Positions 46,119 through 57,147 of a stretch of DNA of 64,000 bases are shown here, one piece after another. Position 1 is the stretch's first letter. Each line of letters begins with the position of its first letter. The position numbers and the translations under genes are program-made. Source of the stretch: an uncultured Verrucomicrobiota bacterium. GTDB taxonomy: Bacteria; Verrucomicrobiota; Kiritimatiellia; CAIQIC01; Lenti-01. The notes under the pieces were generated by a model. The model worked only from the letters and a program-made list of their open reading frames with translations. It had not been told where the DNA came from and did not search any database. The DNA is taken from NCBI GenBank assembly GCA_938003985.1, contig CALKWZ010000040.1, forward strand, positions 1-64,000, written 5' to 3'.

Positions 46119-47468
46119 ATGAAAGCGTTCAGCGTTGGATTGACGGCATTGGGAATCTGGCTTGGGGCCGGCGCGGGCGCGGCCTGGGCGCAGGACGTCG
46201 CGCCGGCGGCGGCGGAAGCCGTGGCCGAAGCGGCGCCGGCCGTGAGTCCGGAGATGTTCACGACGAACAATCTCTGGATGATGGTGGCGACGTTCCTGGT
46301 GTTCATCATGCATCTGGGTTTCGCGACGGTGGAATCGGGCCTGACGCGGGCGAAGAACACGGTCAACATCCTCTTCAAGAACACGCTGATTCCGGCGATC
46401 GGGCTGCTGACCTACGCGCTGGTCGGCTTCGGCCTGATGTACCAGGGCGACTGGGCGATTCCCGGCTGGCTGCGGCTGGGCGGAGGCGTCGGCACGGACG
46501 CGGCCGGCCTGACGAGCGCCTACAACGCGGGCTACACCTATTGGACCGATTTCCTCTTCCAGGGGATGTTCGCGGCGACGGCGGCGACGATCGTGTCGGG
46601 CGCGGTGGCCGAGCGCGTGAAGCTGGGCAGTTTCCTGATCTTCTCGACGATCTACGTGGCGATCGGCTATCCGATCGCGGGCTCGTGGGTCTGGGGCGGC
46701 GGCTGGCTGGCGGACCTGAAGTTCCACGATTTCGCCGGCTCGACGCTGGTGCACTCGGTCGGCGGCTGGGGCGCGCTGGCGGGCGCGCTGCTGCTGGGGC
46801 CGCGGCTGGGCAAGTACGTCAACGGCGGCGTCCGGCCGATCATGGGCCACAACATGCCGATGGTGGTGACGGGCGTGTTCCTGCTGTGGCTGGGGTGGTT
46901 CGGCTTCAACGGCGGCTCGGTGCTGTCGGCCGACGCGGGCGCGGTGTCGTTCGTGCTGGTGACGACGTCCCTGGCGGCGGCGGCGGGCATCGTGACCTCG
47001 ATGCTGACCTCGTGGGGCATCCAGAAGAAGCCCGACCTGACGATGGTGCTCAACGGCTGCCTGGCGGGCCTGGTGGGCATCACGGCCGGCGCGGATTGCG
47101 TGTCGGTGCCGGCGGCGGTGGCGATCGGCGCCATCGCGGGCGTGCTGGTGGTGCTGGCGGTGATGGGGCTCGACAAGCTGAAGATCGACGACCCGGTGGG
47201 CGCGATCTCGGTGCACCTGGTGTGCGGCGTCTGGGGCACGCTGGCGGCCGGGCTGTTCAGCACGAATCCGGACTTCACGCTGAAGACGCAGGCGCTGGGC
47301 GTGCTGGCCTACGGGCTGTTCTGCTTCCCGCTGTGCCTGGCGATCTTCGCGGCCCTCAATTACACGATCGGCCTGCGCGTCAGCCGCGCCGAGGAAATCG
47401 GCGGGTTGGACGTGGGCGAGCACGGCATGGAAGCCTATCCGGACTTCCAGGGTTTCCTGACCAAGTAA
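46119..47468 (+). CDS. amtB: Ammonium transporter AmtB
   Basis: 449 residues. It has a cleavable N-terminal signal peptide (about 1-25, ending AAWAQ) and eleven membrane helices with the family's conserved segments FATVESGLTRAKNTVNIL, GSTLVHSVGGWGALAGA, and GADCVSVP in place of typical pore His-side elements. It imports ammonium and is normally gated by GlnK. The start codon was chosen for the AAGGAG 10 bases upstream and the signal peptide. glnK follows after 22 bases. Confidence 0.95.
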   Translation: MKAFSVGLTALGIWLGAGAGAAWAQDVAPAAAEAVAEAAPAVSPEMFTTNNLWMMVATFLVFIMHLGFATVESGLTRAKNTVNILFKNTLIPAIGLLTYALVGFGLMYQGDWAIPGWLRLGGGVGTDAAGLTSAYNAGYTYWTDFLFQGMFAATAATIVSGAVAERVKLGSFLIFSTIYVAIGYPIAGSWVWGGGWLADLKFHDFAGSTLVHSVGGWGALAGALLLGPRLGKYVNGGVRPIMGHNMPMVVTGVFLLWLGWFGFNGGSVLSADAGAVSFVLVTTSLAAAAGIVTSMLTSWGIQKKPDLTMVLNGCLAGLVGITAGADCVSVPAAVAIGAIAGVLVVLAVMGLDKLKIDDPVGAISVHLVCGVWGTLAAGLFSTNPDFTLKTQALGVLAYGLFCFPLCLAIFAALNYTIGLRVSRAEEIGGLDVGEHGMEAYPDFQGFLTK

Positions 47469-47490
47469 TCCGCAAACAAGGAGCAAAAAC

Positions 47491-47832
47491 GTGAAAATGA
47501 TCATCGCGGTCATCCAGCCCGAAAAGCTGACGGACGTGAAAGAAGCCCTGATGGCGGCCGGCGTGGGCAAGATGACGGCCAAGAACGTGATCGGCTGCGG
47601 CCAGCAGGGCGGCTACAAGGAAAGCTATCGCGGCGCGGTCACGGAAGTGAACCTGCTGAAGAAGGTGGAACTGCAGATCGCGGTCAACGAGGACTTCGTG
47701 AAGCCGACGGTGGACGCGATCATCCAGGGCGCGCGCACCGGCAACATCGGCGACGGCAAGATATTCATCCTCGACCTGCCCGAATGCATCCGCATCCGGA
47801 CGGGCGAGACCGGAAAGGCGGCGATCGGCTAA
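47491..47832 (+). CDS. glnK: Nitrogen regulatory PII protein GlnK, with Thr at position 51
   Basis: A 113-residue PII starting at GTG with AAGGAG upstream. The T-loop ESYRGAVTEV aligns without gaps to E. coli GlnK ELYRGAEYSV: position 46 is Tyr, but 51, the uridylylation site, is Thr, and 49 is Ala. The B- and C-loops (TGNIGDGKIFIL, RIRTGETGKAA) are intact, so ATP/ADP and 2-oxoglutarate binding is likely preserved. It should gate AmtB, but not by Tyr51 uridylylation. Located directly after amtB, in the same sigma54 unit. Confidence 0.93.
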   Translation: MKMIIAVIQPEKLTDVKEALMAAGVGKMTAKNVIGCGQQGGYKESYRGAVTEVNLLKKVELQIAVNEDFVKPTVDAIIQGARTGNIGDGKIFILDLPECIRIRTGETGKAAIG

Positions 47833-48062
47833 AAACGGCCCGCTTTCGGAAAAAACGCGCCGGCCAGGGCACTAAAAAGGCCCGGGCCGGATGCGTCTAT
47901 TCCGGAAGCGACAAAAATGAAGCGCGGTTTTGGCGGCCGACGTTCTTGTCGGATCGGCGGCGGCGGCCGACAAAGGCGCGAGTTGGCACGGACGGACGGA
48001 TAGGTTAGAAGGATGGTTTTCCCGGCGAAGGCCGGGCAGGACGGAAGCGAAGGAGACACGGG

Positions 48063-51000
48063 ATGAAAGCCATAGGATTGTACGACCCGCGGAACGAACA
48101 CGACGCGTGCGGGGTGGGTTTCGTCCTGAACCTCAACGGCCGGGCCGAGCACCGGATCGTCGAAAAGGGCATCGAGGTGCTGGAAAACCTGCTGCACCGC
48201 GGCGCGACGGGGGCGGATCCGGACACGGGCGACGGCGCGGGGCTGTTGATCCAGATTCCGGACGGCTTTTTCCGGGAAGAAGCGCAGCGGCTGGGCTTCG
48301 CGCTGCCGGAGCCGGGGCAATACGGCGTGGGGTTCCTGTTCCTGCCGCCGGGGGGCCAGTCCCTGGCGGACACGAAGGCGGGGGTGCAGCGGATCCTGCT
48401 CGAAGAAGGCCTGTGCGCGCTGGGCTGGCGCGAAGTGCCGACGGATCCGCAGGCGGTGGGGCCGACGGCGCGCGCGTCCATGCCGTCGTTCTGGCAGGTG
48501 TTCGCCGCGGAACCCAAGGGCCGGCTGGCGGGCGACGCGCTGGAGCGCAAGCTGCTGGTCGCGCGCAAGCGCGCCGAGCACGAACTCGGGCGCAAGGCCG
48601 CGGACAATTCCCCCAACGCCTACGCGGCGAGCTTTTCGTGCCGCACGCTGGTCTACAAGGGCATGATGATCGCCCCGCAGGTGCCGAAGTTCTTTCCGGA
48701 CCTGACGGACGCGCGCATGGTCAGCGCGGTGGCGGTGGTGCACCAGCGCTATTCGACGAACACGTTTCCCTCCTGGCCGCTGGCGCAGCCGTTCCGCATG
48801 CTGGCCCACAACGGCGAAATCAACACCCTGCGCGGCAACCGCAACGCCATGGCCGCGCGCGAGCCCAAGCTGAAATCCGAGGCCTTCGGGCGCGACGTCG
48901 AAAAGCTGCTGCCGATCCTCGAGGATTTCGGCAGCGACAGCGCGAACCTCGACAACGTGCTCGAGCTGCTGACGCTGGGCGGGCGCGAGATCCACCACGC
49001 GATGCTGATGCTGATCCCGCAGGCGTGGGGCGCGAAGTATCCGATGGGGCCGGACCTGCGCGGGTTCTTCGAGTACCACGCGGGGCTGATGGAGCCGTGG
49101 GACGGGCCGGCGGCGGTGGCGTTCACCGACGGGCGGCTGGTGGGCGCGTCGCTGGACCGCAACGGGCTGCGCCCGGTGCGCTACGCGGTGACCAAGGACG
49201 GCTTCATGGTGCTGGCTTCGGAAGCCGGCGTGCTGGACTTGCCGGCGGACCAGGTGGCGGAAAAAGGTTCGCTGCGCCCCGGCACGATGCTGCTGGCGGA
49301 CTTGGCGACGGGTCGCCTGATGAAGGACGCCGAGATCAAGATGCACCTCGCGCGGCGGCGGCCCTACCGCCGCTGGGTCGAGGAAAACCACATCGCCATC
49401 CACGGTTTCTACGGCGCGGTGGCCGCCGGCGATGAATCGGCCGGCCCGCTCGCGACGAAGCACCGCCTGTTCGGCTACACCCGCGAAGACGTGCGCCTCA
49501 TCCTCGACGCGATGGCGACGAAAGGCGCGGAGCCGGTCGGCTCGATGGGTAGCGACCAGCCGCTGGCGGTGCTCTCCGAGAAGCCGCAGCTCTTCTACTG
49601 GTACTTCAAGCAGCTCTTCGCGCAGATCACCAATCCGCCGATCGATTCGATCCGCGAAGAGCTGGTGATGTCGCTGATGACCTTCCTGGGCCACAGCCCG
49701 GACATTTTGAGCGAGAGCCCGGCGCACGCGCAGCTGGTGAAGCTGCAGCATCCGATCCTGTCGAACGCGGACCTGGCGCGGATCCAGAACCTGAACCGCG
49801 CGGGGTTCCAATCGGCGACGGTGAAGATGGATTTCGACGCGGGGGACGCGAATCCCGGCGCCGCGCTGGAGCGCGGGCTGACCGAGCTGTGCGAACGGGT
49901 GCTGAAGCTGGTGCGGGCGGACGTGAACCTGATCGTGCTGAGCGACCGCGACCTGCCGGACGGCCGCGCGCCGATCCCGGCGCTGCTGGCGACGGCGGCG
50001 GCGAACCAGGCCCTGCGCGAAACGGGCTTCCGCACGGGGACGGGCTTGCTGATCGAAACCGGCGAGGCGCGCGAGGTAATGCACATGGCGCTGCTGCTGG
50101 GCTTCGGCGCGGCGGCGATCAATCCCTACCTGGCCTTCGCGACGGTGGCCGAGCTGGTGCGGACGGACGCGCTGAGCGTGCGGACGAACGCGCCGAAGGC
50201 GCTGCAGAACTACATCAAGGCGCTGAACAAGGGTCTGATGAAGATCATGTCCAAGATGGGCATTTCGACGTTGCGCAGCTACCGCAACGGGCAGGTGTTC
50301 GAGGCCGTGGGCTTGGCGCAAGCGGTGCTGGACCGCTATTTCACGGGAACGGTTTCGCGGGTGGGGGGCATCGGGCTCGACGAGATCGCGCGGGAAGCCC
50401 TGGCGCGGACGGCGGACGCGAAGAGCGCGCCGGCGGCGGCGCCGCTGCCGGCGGGCGGGCAGTACGCGTGGCGGGCGGACGGCGAGCGGCACCTGTGGAC
50501 GGCGCAGAGCATCAGCGCGCTGCAGCAGAGCACGCGCACGGGCGACTGGGAGCTGTACAAGAAGTACGCGGCGCAGATCAACGACCAGGCCGAGCGGCAG
50601 AGCACGTTGCGCGGGCTGTTCGCGATCAAGCCCGCCGGACCGGCGGTGCCGCTGGACGAGGTCGAGCCGGAAGAGGCGATCATGCGCCGCTTCATGACGG
50701 GCGCGATGAGCTTCGGCTCGCTGGGCCAGGAAGTGCACGAGACGCTGGCGATCGCGATGAACCGCATCGGCGGGCGCAGCAACAGCGGCGAAGGCGGCGA
50801 AGATCCGGCGCGCTACGTGATCGGGCCCGACGGCGCCAACCGCTGCAGCGCGATCAAGCAGATCGCCAGCGGTCGGTTCGGCGTGACGGCCGAATACCTC
50901 AACCACGCGCAGGAGCTCCAGATCAAGATCGCGCAGGGCGCGAAGCCCGGCGAGGGCGGCCAGCTGCCGGGCCACAAGGTGACGGCGGATATCGCGCGCG

Positions 51001-52589
51001 TGCGGCATTCGACACCGGGCGTGACGCTGATTTCGCCGCCGCCGCACCACGACATCTATTCCATTGAAGACATCGCGCAGCTGATCTACGACTTGCGCTG
51101 CGCGAACGACCGGGCGGAAATCAGCGTGAAGCTGGTGTCCGAGATCGGCGTGGGCACGGTGGCCGCGGGCGTGGCGAAGGCGCGGGCGGACCGCGTGCTG
51201 ATCAGCGGCTACGACGGCGGCACGGGCGCCTCGCCGCTTTCGAGCATCAAGCACGCCGGCGCGCCGTGGGAGCTAGGCCTGGCGGAAACGCAGCAGACCC
51301 TGGTGCTGAACCAGCTGCGCGACCGCATCCGGGTGCAGACCGACGGCCAGATCAAGACCGGGCGCGACGTCGTCGTCGGCGCGCTGCTGGGCGCGGAGGA
51401 ATTCGGCTTCGCGACGGCGCCGCTGGTGGTCTGCGGCTGCATGATGATGCGCAAGTGCCACACGAACGGCTGTCCCTTCGGCGTGGCCACGCAGGATCCC
51501 GAGCTGCGCAAGCGGTACGCGGGCAAGCCGGAATACGTGATCCAGTTCTTCCGGTTCATCGCGCGCGAGACGCGCGAGCTCATGGCGCAACTGGGCTTCC
51601 GGAAGTTCGACGACATGGTCGGGCGGTCCGACCTGCTGGATACGAACAAAGCGGTCACCTTCTGGAAGGCCAAGGGGCTGGATTTCAGCGCGGTTTTCCA
51701 CCGGGTGGACGCCAAGCCGGAAGAATGCCGGTTCACGGCGCCGCAGCCGACGCCGATTTCCGGCGCGCTGGACTACGAGCTGCTGCCGCAGCTGGAAGGC
51801 GCGCTGGCCGGGAAGCAGCCGGCGGCGCTGAAGCGGAGCATCCGCAACACGGACCGCGCGGTCGGCACGCTGATTTCGAGCCGCATCGCGCGGCAGTGCG
51901 GCCACGCGGGCCTGCCCGACGGGCAGATCGCGCTGGAATTCGAAGGTTCGGCGGGCCAGAGCTTCGGCGCGTTCGCGGCGAAGGGGCTGACGCTGACGCT
52001 GCGGGGCGAGGCCAACGACTACCTGGGCAAGGGGCTCAGCGGCGGGCGCATCGTGGTGACGCCGGCGCCGGGCGCGGATTTCGATCCGGCGCAGAACACC
52101 ATCGCCGGCAACGTGCTGCTCTACGGCGCGACGTGCGGCGAGGTGTATCTCAACGGCCGCGCGGGCGAGCGCTTCGCGGTGCGCAACAGCGGCGCCTGGG
52201 CGGTGGTCGAAGGCGTGGGCGACCACGGCTGCGAATACATGACGGGCGGGCGCGTGGCGATCCTCGGGCCCACGGGCGTGAACTTCGCGGCCGGCATGAG
52301 CGGCGGCATCGCCTACGTGCTGGACGAGACGGGCCTGTTCGACGCGAAGTGCAACCTCGAAATGGTGGACCTGGAAATGCTCGGGCCCGACGACGAGCGC
52401 GAGCTGAAAGGCATGATCGAGCGCCACGCGCAGTGGACCGGCAGTCCGCGGGCGAAAACGATCCTGGCCGACTGGTCGCGGTGGAAGGACTCGTTCATCA
52501 AGGTGCTGCCGATGGAATACCGGCTGGTGTTGGGCCAGATGAGCCGCGCCGACGCGGAAACGCGGCGCGAAGAAAAGGCGAAGGAGTAG
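48063..52589 (+). CDS. gltB: Glutamate synthase large subunit
   Basis: 1508 residues with the glutaminase domain first: a short propeptide ends at ACGVGF, exposing catalytic Cys16. Then come the central and FMN-binding synthase domain with CGCMMMRKCHTNGCPFGVATQDP ([3Fe-4S] ligands) and the C-terminal beta-helix domain (GGRIVV, GGRVAILGPTG). It converts glutamine and 2-oxoglutarate to two glutamates, with GltD. Start chosen for GAAGGAGACACGGG upstream. The 230-base gap before it shows no sigma54 site. Confidence 0.96.
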   Translation: MKAIGLYDPRNEHDACGVGFVLNLNGRAEHRIVEKGIEVLENLLHRGATGADPDTGDGAGLLIQIPDGFFREEAQRLGFALPEPGQYGVGFLFLPPGGQSLADTKAGVQRILLEEGLCALGWREVPTDPQAVGPTARASMPSFWQVFAAEPKGRLAGDALERKLLVARKRAEHELGRKAADNSPNAYAASFSCRTLVYKGMMIAPQVPKFFPDLTDARMVSAVAVVHQRYSTNTFPSWPLAQPFRMLAHNGEINTLRGNRNAMAAREPKLKSEAFGRDVEKLLPILEDFGSDSANLDNVLELLTLGGREIHHAMLMLIPQAWGAKYPMGPDLRGFFEYHAGLMEPWDGPAAVAFTDGRLVGASLDRNGLRPVRYAVTKDGFMVLASEAGVLDLPADQVAEKGSLRPGTMLLADLATGRLMKDAEIKMHLARRRPYRRWVEENHIAIHGFYGAVAAGDESAGPLATKHRLFGYTREDVRLILDAMATKGAEPVGSMGSDQPLAVLSEKPQLFYWYFKQLFAQITNPPIDSIREELVMSLMTFLGHSPDILSESPAHAQLVKLQHPILSNADLARIQNLNRAGFQSATVKMDFDAGDANPGAALERGLTELCERVLKLVRADVNLIVLSDRDLPDGRAPIPALLATAAANQALRETGFRTGTGLLIETGEAREVMHMALLLGFGAAAINPYLAFATVAELVRTDALSVRTNAPKALQNYIKALNKGLMKIMSKMGISTLRSYRNGQVFEAVGLAQAVLDRYFTGTVSRVGGIGLDEIAREALARTADAKSAPAAAPLPAGGQYAWRADGERHLWTAQSISALQQSTRTGDWELYKKYAAQINDQAERQSTLRGLFAIKPAGPAVPLDEVEPEEAIMRRFMTGAMSFGSLGQEVHETLAIAMNRIGGRSNSGEGGEDPARYVIGPDGANRCSAIKQIASGRFGVTAEYLNHAQELQIKIAQGAKPGEGGQLPGHKVTADIARVRHSTPGVTLISPPPHHDIYSIEDIAQLIYDLRCANDRAEISVKLVSEIGVGTVAAGVAKARADRVLISGYDGGTGASPLSSIKHAGAPWELGLAETQQTLVLNQLRDRIRVQTDGQIKTGRDVVVGALLGAEEFGFATAPLVVCGCMMMRKCHTNGCPFGVATQDPELRKRYAGKPEYVIQFFRFIARETRELMAQLGFRKFDDMVGRSDLLDTNKAVTFWKAKGLDFSAVFHRVDAKPEECRFTAPQPTPISGALDYELLPQLEGALAGKQPAALKRSIRNTDRAVGTLISSRIARQCGHAGLPDGQIALEFEGSAGQSFGAFAAKGLTLTLRGEANDYLGKGLSGGRIVVTPAPGADFDPAQNTIAGNVLLYGATCGEVYLNGRAGERFAVRNSGAWAVVEGVGDHGCEYMTGGRVAILGPTGVNFAAGMSGGIAYVLDETGLFDAKCNLEMVDLEMLGPDDERELKGMIERHAQWTGSPRAKTILADWSRWKDSFIKVLPMEYRLVLGQMSRADAETRREEKAKE

Positions 52590-52593
52590 GCGC

Positions 52594-53970
52594 ATGAATC
52601 CCATCCCCCATTACCGTTCGTTTTTCGATCTGCCGCGCGTCGATCCCGGCTACCGGCCGGTGAAGGAACGCGTCCGGGACTGGAACGAGGTCGAGCAGCA
52701 CCTGGCGCCGGACGAGCTGGCGCGGCAGGCCGCGCGCTGCATGGATTGCGGCATTCCGTTTTGCTTCGGCGCGGGCTGCCCGATCAAGAACCCGATCCCC
52801 GACATGAATCTGGCGGTGCTCGAAAACCGCTGGGAGGACGCGCTGCAGCTGGTGCTGACGACGTGCCCGTATCCGGAGATCACGGGCCGGATCTGCCCGG
52901 CGCTGTGCGAGGGTTCGTGCTGCAACGCGAAGGACAGCGACGCGGTGGCGATCCGCCAGATCGAGCGCGAGATCGCCGACCGCGCGTTCGCCGAAGGGCG
53001 CATGCGGCCGCGGCCGGTTTTGCCCCGCAACGGGCTGAAGGTGGCGGTGGTGGGCAGCGGGCCGACGGGGCTGGCGGCGGCATCGGACCTGAATTTGTGG
53101 GGCTTCGACGTGACGGTCTACGAAGCCGCGAAGTATGCGGGCGGGCTGTTGCGCTACGGGATTCCGGACTTCAAGCTCGAGAAGTGGATGGTGGAGCGGC
53201 GGATCGACCTGTTCCGGCAGGAGGGCGTGCGCTTCGAGTGCGGCGTGCAGGTGGGGGCGGACGTGTCCATGGACTTCCTGCGGCGGAAATACGACGGCGT
53301 GCTGCTGGCGTGCGGCGCGCGCGAGCCGCGCGACCTGAAGGTGCCGGGCCGCGAGCTGAAGGGCATCCATTTCGCGCTCGATTTCCTGACGCGCCAGAAC
53401 CAGGTGCTGGGCGGCGAGCTGGCCGACGTGGGCGGCGAGGGATCGGCCAAGGGGCGCGACGTGGTGGTGATCGGCGGCGGCGACACGGGCAGCGACTGCG
53501 TGGGCACCTCGGTGCGCCACGGCGCGAAGAGCGTCACGCAGATCGAGATCTTGCCGAAGCCGCCGGCGGCGCGCGCGGGCGACAATCCGTGGCCGGACTG
53601 GCCGCGCATCTTGCGTGCGTCCAGCAGCCACCACGAAGGCTGCGAGCGGATCTTCGCGACGAACACGCTGGCGTTCGAGGGCGACGAATCGGGCCGGGTC
53701 TACGGCATCCGCTGCGTGCAGGTCGAGTGGAAAGGCCGCCAGCCGGTGGCCAAACCGGGCACGGAATTTTTCCAGAAGGCGGATCTCGTGCTGCTGGCGA
53801 TGGGCTTCACGGGTCCGGGAAAAGACGCGCCTTCCGCGGATGGCCTGAAAAACGTCTGGGTGGCCGGCGATCAGGTGACGGGGCCGTCGCTGGTCGTGTG
53901 GGCCGCGGCGCGCGGCCACGACGTCGCCCGCCAGATCGCGGCCGCCTTGCGCGCGCCGGTCAAAGCCTGA
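52594..53970 (+). CDS. gltD: Glutamate synthase small subunit
   Basis: A 458-residue FAD/NAD(P)H oxidoreductase. It has N-terminal CMDCGIPFC and CPYPEITGRICPALCEGSC cysteines (two [4Fe-4S]), the FAD motif AVVGSGPTGLAAASDL, and the NAD(P) motif VVIGGGDTGSDCVG. It supplies reducing equivalents to GltB. It starts 4 bases after gltB. Confidence 0.96.
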   Translation: MNPIPHYRSFFDLPRVDPGYRPVKERVRDWNEVEQHLAPDELARQAARCMDCGIPFCFGAGCPIKNPIPDMNLAVLENRWEDALQLVLTTCPYPEITGRICPALCEGSCCNAKDSDAVAIRQIEREIADRAFAEGRMRPRPVLPRNGLKVAVVGSGPTGLAAASDLNLWGFDVTVYEAAKYAGGLLRYGIPDFKLEKWMVERRIDLFRQEGVRFECGVQVGADVSMDFLRRKYDGVLLACGAREPRDLKVPGRELKGIHFALDFLTRQNQVLGGELADVGGEGSAKGRDVVVIGGGDTGSDCVGTSVRHGAKSVTQIEILPKPPAARAGDNPWPDWPRILRASSSHHEGCERIFATNTLAFEGDESGRVYGIRCVQVEWKGRQPVAKPGTEFFQKADLVLLAMGFTGPGKDAPSADGLKNVWVAGDQVTGPSLVVWAAARGHDVARQIAAALRAPVKA

Positions 53971-54021
53971 CGGCCGGACAAACTACGAAACACGCGAAGG
54001 GCGCGAAAAGAAAACCGGGGC

Positions 54022-54207
54022 GTTTTACGTAGAACGGACATAGCCGAGTGCCGAGCCCAAGCCGGAGGCGCCGGGCGAACGCGAGGTCTATAGCGCCGCG
54101 CCTTGCGCGGCGAGCGAGCGAGGCTCCGCGAGCGGAGCGGCAGAAACTTTGCGGAAAAATTACGTAGAACGTAAAAACTTTCCCGAATTTTTACGTAGTA
54201 CGTAAAA
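54022..54207. repeat. Long form of the dispersed palindromic repeat (copy D, inverted)
   Basis: It begins TTTTACGTAGAACGGACATAGCC, contains the inverted 54042-54061 block, and ends with a palindrome pair at 54158-54176 and 54189-54207, again 31 bases apart (the second has AGTACG at its centre). This is the longest copy and includes both long and paired short forms. It occupies the first part of the gltD-to-barrel gap. Confidence 0.8.
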
Positions 54208-54304
54208 CCGGTTTTGGGCGCTTCATTTTCGAAGCGAAAATCGGAACATCCGCCAATAACGTCGCGGATCGTTTGGCTGGATCCGGAAACGTCGGCTGGG
54301 CTGA

Positions 54305-54335
54305 ATCTATTTATTCAAATCCGGCGCAAATAGAT
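54305..54335. other. 8-bp inverted repeat upstream of the sigma54 promoter
   Basis: ATCTATTT (54305-54312) and AAATAGAT (54328-54335) are perfect complements separated by 15 bases, about 31-60 bases upstream of the -24 box. It could be an activator or repressor site, but it does not match the TACA-N4-TGTA motif. Confidence 0.35.
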
Positions 54336-54365
54336 GCGTCGATACCGGGAAGATTTTACGGTATT

Positions 54366-54381
54366 TGGCATGGGGCTTGCT
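54366..54381 (+). promoter_or_regulatory. Sigma54-dependent promoter of the outer-membrane barrel gene
   Basis: TGGCATGGGGCTTGCT is a perfect match to TGGCAYRNNNNTTGCW with correct GG/GC spacing. Predicted start near 54392, about 56 bases before the ATG. Confidence 0.85.
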
Positions 54382-54447
54382 TTGTTTTCCTTCAAATCGA
54401 AAGCGCGCCGCGCAGAAGCGGGGCACAACGAAAAAGGAGACGAAGCG

Positions 54448-55227
54448 ATGAAGAAGAGCCTGGGACTTGGGTTGGTTGGAATGCTGGCCATGGCCGTTGC
54501 GGCCACGGCGGAGATCGAAACGAGCGTGGGCGTGGACGTGCCGGTGTTGTCGGCCTACGTGTGGCGCGGGCAGGTGCTGAACGACGAAGCGGTGGCGCAG
54601 CCGGGGTTGACCGCCGGCATCGGCGGCTTCACGGTGAACGCGTGGTCGAGCCTGGATCTGACGGACAACCAGGACAGCTCCGGCGAGTTCGACGAAATGG
54701 ACTGGACGGTTTCGTACTCGAAGACGCTGGGCAAATTCGAGCTGGGCGCGGGCATCGTGCAGTACACGTTCCCGAATTCGACGCTCGCAACCGAGGCCGC
54801 GGACGGCACCGTCGTCGTGGAGGATTATCCGGGCACGGTGGAAGTGTTCGCGTCCGTGGGCGTGGACGTGCCGCTGGCGCCGGCCCTGACCGTCTCCTAC
54901 GACGTCGACGAGATCGAGGGCCTCTACGCGGTGGCGTCGGTCGGCCATTCGTTCGCGCTGATGGAGAAGGTGGGGTTGGACCTGAAGGCCGCGCTGGGCT
55001 TCGGCGACGCGGACTACAACGCGGGCTATTTCGGCTTGGACGACGCGGCGCTGAACGACCTGGTGCTGAGCGCGGCGTTGCCGATCGCGGTGACGGAAAA
55101 CCTCAGCCTGACGCCGTCCATCGCCTACATGCTGCTGCCGGATTCGGATCTGGAAGACGCGGCGGAAGCGGCGTACGGCGAGAAGGACAGCGTGTACGGC
55201 GGCGCGACCTTGAGCCTGGCGTTCTGA
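54448..55227 (+). CDS. Outer-membrane beta-barrel protein (TorF/Gcw_chp-like putative porin)
   Basis: 259 residues. It has a signal peptide (MKKSLGLGLVGMLAMAVAA, cleaved near TAE) and then alternating hydrophobic strands. LSAYVWRGQVLNDEAVAQPGLT resembles the SxYVFRGxSQTDxxPAxQGG start of the TorF/Gcw_chp family, and it ends ATLSLAF with a C-terminal Phe, as outer-membrane barrels do. The family often neighbours PII and ammonium-transporter genes in Proteobacteria; here it follows gltD and has its own sigma54 promoter. A role in uptake of a nitrogen compound is inferred. Good AAAAAGGAGA ribosome site. A strong terminator follows. Confidence 0.75.
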   Translation: MKKSLGLGLVGMLAMAVAATAEIETSVGVDVPVLSAYVWRGQVLNDEAVAQPGLTAGIGGFTVNAWSSLDLTDNQDSSGEFDEMDWTVSYSKTLGKFELGAGIVQYTFPNSTLATEAADGTVVVEDYPGTVEVFASVGVDVPLAPALTVSYDVDEIEGLYAVASVGHSFALMEKVGLDLKAALGFGDADYNAGYFGLDDAALNDLVLSAALPIAVTENLSLTPSIAYMLLPDSDLEDAAEAAYGEKDSVYGGATLSLAF

Positions 55228-55254
55228 GCCGCACGGCATTTCGCGCGAGGCCCG

Positions 55255-55284
55255 CTCCGCGGCGCTCCGGCGCCGCGGAGTTTT
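55255..55284 (+). terminator. Rho-independent terminator after the barrel gene
   Basis: CTCCGCGGCGC (55255-55265) and GCGCCGCGGAG (55270-55280) form an 11-bp stem with a TCCG loop, followed by TTTT (55281-55284). It lies between this gene and convergent pyrG. Confidence 0.8.
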
Positions 55285-55288
55285 GCGT

Positions 55289-56896
<1,608 letters not shown>

Positions 56897-57055
56897 GCAA
56901 AAACCTCGGGGAGGGGACGTCGGGCGGCTAATCCGCCTTCATGGCCGGCGAGACTAGCGGGGGCGGCGGCGCGGGGCAAGCCGATTCGCGGAGGAGAGGG
57001 AGGGCGAAAAGCGTCGCACCGCTAATAACGCGGCGTTGTGTCCGGAACTGATTCA

Positions 57056-57116
57056 CCCACGGGACAAGCCCGTGGGGGTCTGGAACCAAACCAACGGCAA
57101 GCCCGCGAGGGGCTTG
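57056..57116. repeat. Two tandem hairpins, perhaps a divergent member of the double-hairpin family
   Basis: CCCACGGG/CCCGTGGG (57056-57076) and CAAGCCC/GGGCTTG (57098-57116) with CCAAACCAACGG between. The layout resembles the 37.5- and 45.8-kb elements, but the sequence similarity is weak. The rest of the 251-base gap holds nothing recognised. Confidence 0.35.
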
Positions 57117-57147
57117 GAAACGAAAACGGGGCAGTCCGCAGGACGCG

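Noticed and set aside
47984..47990. TGGCACG upstream of gltB as a sigma54 promoter
   Set aside because: The -12 GC is not present at the required distance; only the -24 half matches.
47833..48062. Possible riboswitch or terminator before gltB
   Set aside because: Only short GC-rich inverted repeats without a recognisable fold or U-tract; nothing supportable.
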